DNA from: Agromyces marinus
GTDB lineage: Bacteria; Actinomycetota; Actinomycetes; Actinomycetales; Microbacteriaceae
DNA: 64,000 nt
Assembly (NCBI RefSeq): GCF_021442325.1
Contig: NZ_CP087879.1
Span: forward strand, 1,984,001 to 2,048,000
Reading direction: 5' to 3'
Shown one piece after another: positions 63,077 to 64,000 of this stretch (positions are counted from its first letter, which is position 1; each line of letters opens with the position of its first letter). The notes under the pieces were generated by a model. It saw nothing but the letters and a program-made list of their open reading frames with translations, did not search any database and was not told the origin of the DNA. A program made the position numbers and the translations under genes.

Positions 63077-63895
63077 GTGATCCACGCCGCGCTCATCCCC
63101 TGGCTCGACCCGGAGACGATCATCCAGTCGGCCGGTCCATGGGCCCTGCTCGTCGTGTGCTTCATCGTGTTCGCCGAGACGGGCCTGCTCGTCGGCTTCC
63201 TCCTGCCGGGCGACACCCTGCTCGTCATCTCGGGTCTGCTCTCGAACCCCGACGTCGTGCCACCGAACGGCGTGTTCGGCGTCTCCGTGTGGCTCGTCGC
63301 GCTGCTCATCGGCGTCTCGGCGTTCGTCGGCGGTGAAGTGGGCTACGAGATCGGCCACCGCGGCGGCCCGAAGGTGTTCGAACGCAAGGAGAGCGGCGTC
63401 TTCAGCGTCCGGAACGTGGAGCGGACCAATGCGTTCTTCGTCCGCTTCGGCGGGATCACGATCATCCTCGCCCGGTTCGTGCCGATCGTGCGCACGTTCG
63501 CGCCCGTCGCAGCCGGCGTCGGGCACATGCGGCGCAGCCGGTACACCCTGTACAACTTCATCGGCGCGGTGCTGTGGGGCATCGGGCTGACGATGCTCGG
63601 CTACGCGGTCAGCTTCATCCCGCCGGTCGCGTACCTCGTGCGCGAGTACATCGACCTGATCCTCCTGGTCGCGGTGGGCGGCACCGCCCTGGTCACCGCT
63701 TGGCACTACTTCCGCGAGCGGGCGAAGGCCAGGCGCGCGGCGGCCGCGGGCGACGACGTCGTCACCGACGAAGACGAGGCCGAGGAGCTCGTGCTCGACC
63801 CCGACGTGTTCGACCGGCCGTCGCATCACGACGGCGACCACCCTCGCCGCGGCGACCAGCACGGCGACGGACGCCCGCCGCACGAGGGCGGCTGA
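63077..63895 (+). CDS. DedA-family membrane protein
   Basis: 272 residues. The DedA/SNARE-associated core is seen in FAETGLLVGFLLPGDTLLVISGLL, VGGEVGYEIGHRGG, FFVRFGGITIILARFVPIVRTFAPVAAGVGHM and YNFIGAVLWGIGLTMLGY. DedA proteins move or flip lipids and support membrane potential. The charged Asp/His tail beyond residue 220 is longer than usual. The GTG at 63077 has GGGAG upstream. Confidence 0.9.
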   Translation: MIHAALIPWLDPETIIQSAGPWALLVVCFIVFAETGLLVGFLLPGDTLLVISGLLSNPDVVPPNGVFGVSVWLVALLIGVSAFVGGEVGYEIGHRGGPKVFERKESGVFSVRNVERTNAFFVRFGGITIILARFVPIVRTFAPVAAGVGHMRRSRYTLYNFIGAVLWGIGLTMLGYAVSFIPPVAYLVREYIDLILLVAVGGTALVTAWHYFRERAKARRAAAAGDDVVTDEDEAEELVLDPDVFDRPSHHDGDHPRRGDQHGDGRPPHEGG

Positions 63896-63931
63896 CCCGG
63901 AGCGGATGCCGCGACACGACGTCGCACGCGA

Positions 63932-64000
63932 TCAGCCCGCGAACCACCCCGTCGCGCCGACGGTCTCGCCCATTCGGGGCACGTACTGGTCGAAGTAGAC
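63932..64000 (-). CDS. C-terminal end of an unidentified gene
   Basis: The reverse strand is open from the window edge and ends VYFDQYVPRMGETVGATGWFAG followed by TGA at 63932-63934. Only 22 residues are visible, so the product cannot be named. It is convergent with the DedA gene. Confidence 0.5.
   Translation of the reverse strand, partial: VYFDQYVPRMGETVGATGWFAG

Overview
The window is about 70% G+C and reads like the chromosome of a Gram-positive actinobacterium, most probably Microbacteriaceae (Agromyces- or Microbacterium-like). The evidence is the codon bias, frequent GTG starts, many four-base stop/start overlaps, small actinobacterial membrane-protein families, an actinobacterial-type tad pilus locus, and a very frequent GGATGCC/GGCATCC word. 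The family is an inference, not a proof. I see no prophage, insertion sequence, CRISPR array or rRNA.

Layout. 0-8.4 kb: gltX behind a LysR gene, a divergent class V aminotransferase with a clear LysR box, a globin/regulator pair divergent from a cupin, then leuB-ilvE-FAH hydrolase. 8.5-13.7 kb: small membrane proteins, a TetR-controlled drug exporter, and serA. 13.7-17.8 kb: the most unusual part. A membrane-anchored SARP/BTAD-STAND regulator with a predicted extracytoplasmic propeller is flanked by two paralogous small lipoproteins carrying DDLSPL repeats. Both lipoprotein promoters hold three GGTATGCG direct repeats with the same 22 + 11 bp spacing, the geometry used by SARP regulators. 17.8-24 kb: cutC and the ilvD-ilvB-ilvN-ilvC cluster. 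24-27 kb: a fused OtsA-OtsB trehalose enzyme and a sugar isomerase-like protein. 27-33 kb: a TetR-MMPL-YhgE/Pip operon whose MMPL protein ends in a decayed ABC-ATPase-like domain. 33-38.3 kb: two small genes and a biotin ECF transporter operon (bioY...bioMN) with an acyl-CoA ligase and a thiolase inserted. 38.3-39.3 kb: a C-rich tract, two 77-bp palindromic elements around an orphan gene, and tRNA-Lys. 39.4-49 kb: a hisN-like phosphatase, an LLM oxidoreductase, tmRNA, smpB, ftsX, ftsE with a long acidic tail, prfB and an MFS gene. 49-58 kb: a secreted M14 metallopeptidase and a tad pilus locus. 58-64 kb: a histidine kinase paired with a response-regulator/thioredoxin-reductase fusion that lacks its redox cysteines, tRNA-Leu, a DedA protein, and the end of one unidentified gene.

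How the genes work together. Branched-chain amino acid synthesis (ilvDBNC, leuB, ilvE) and serA make up the anabolic core. smpB, ssrA and prfB cover ribosome rescue and termination, and ftsEX controls cell-wall hydrolysis. The best candidate for an undescribed system is the regulator/twin-lipoprotein module at 13762-17775. I read it as an envelope-sensing loop: the regulator would switch on both lipoproteins through the GGTATGCG repeats, and the lipoproteins would sit on the same side of the membrane as the propeller. One apparent extra base at about 16485 breaks the regulator's frame, so the gene is either recently inactivated or carries a sequencing error.
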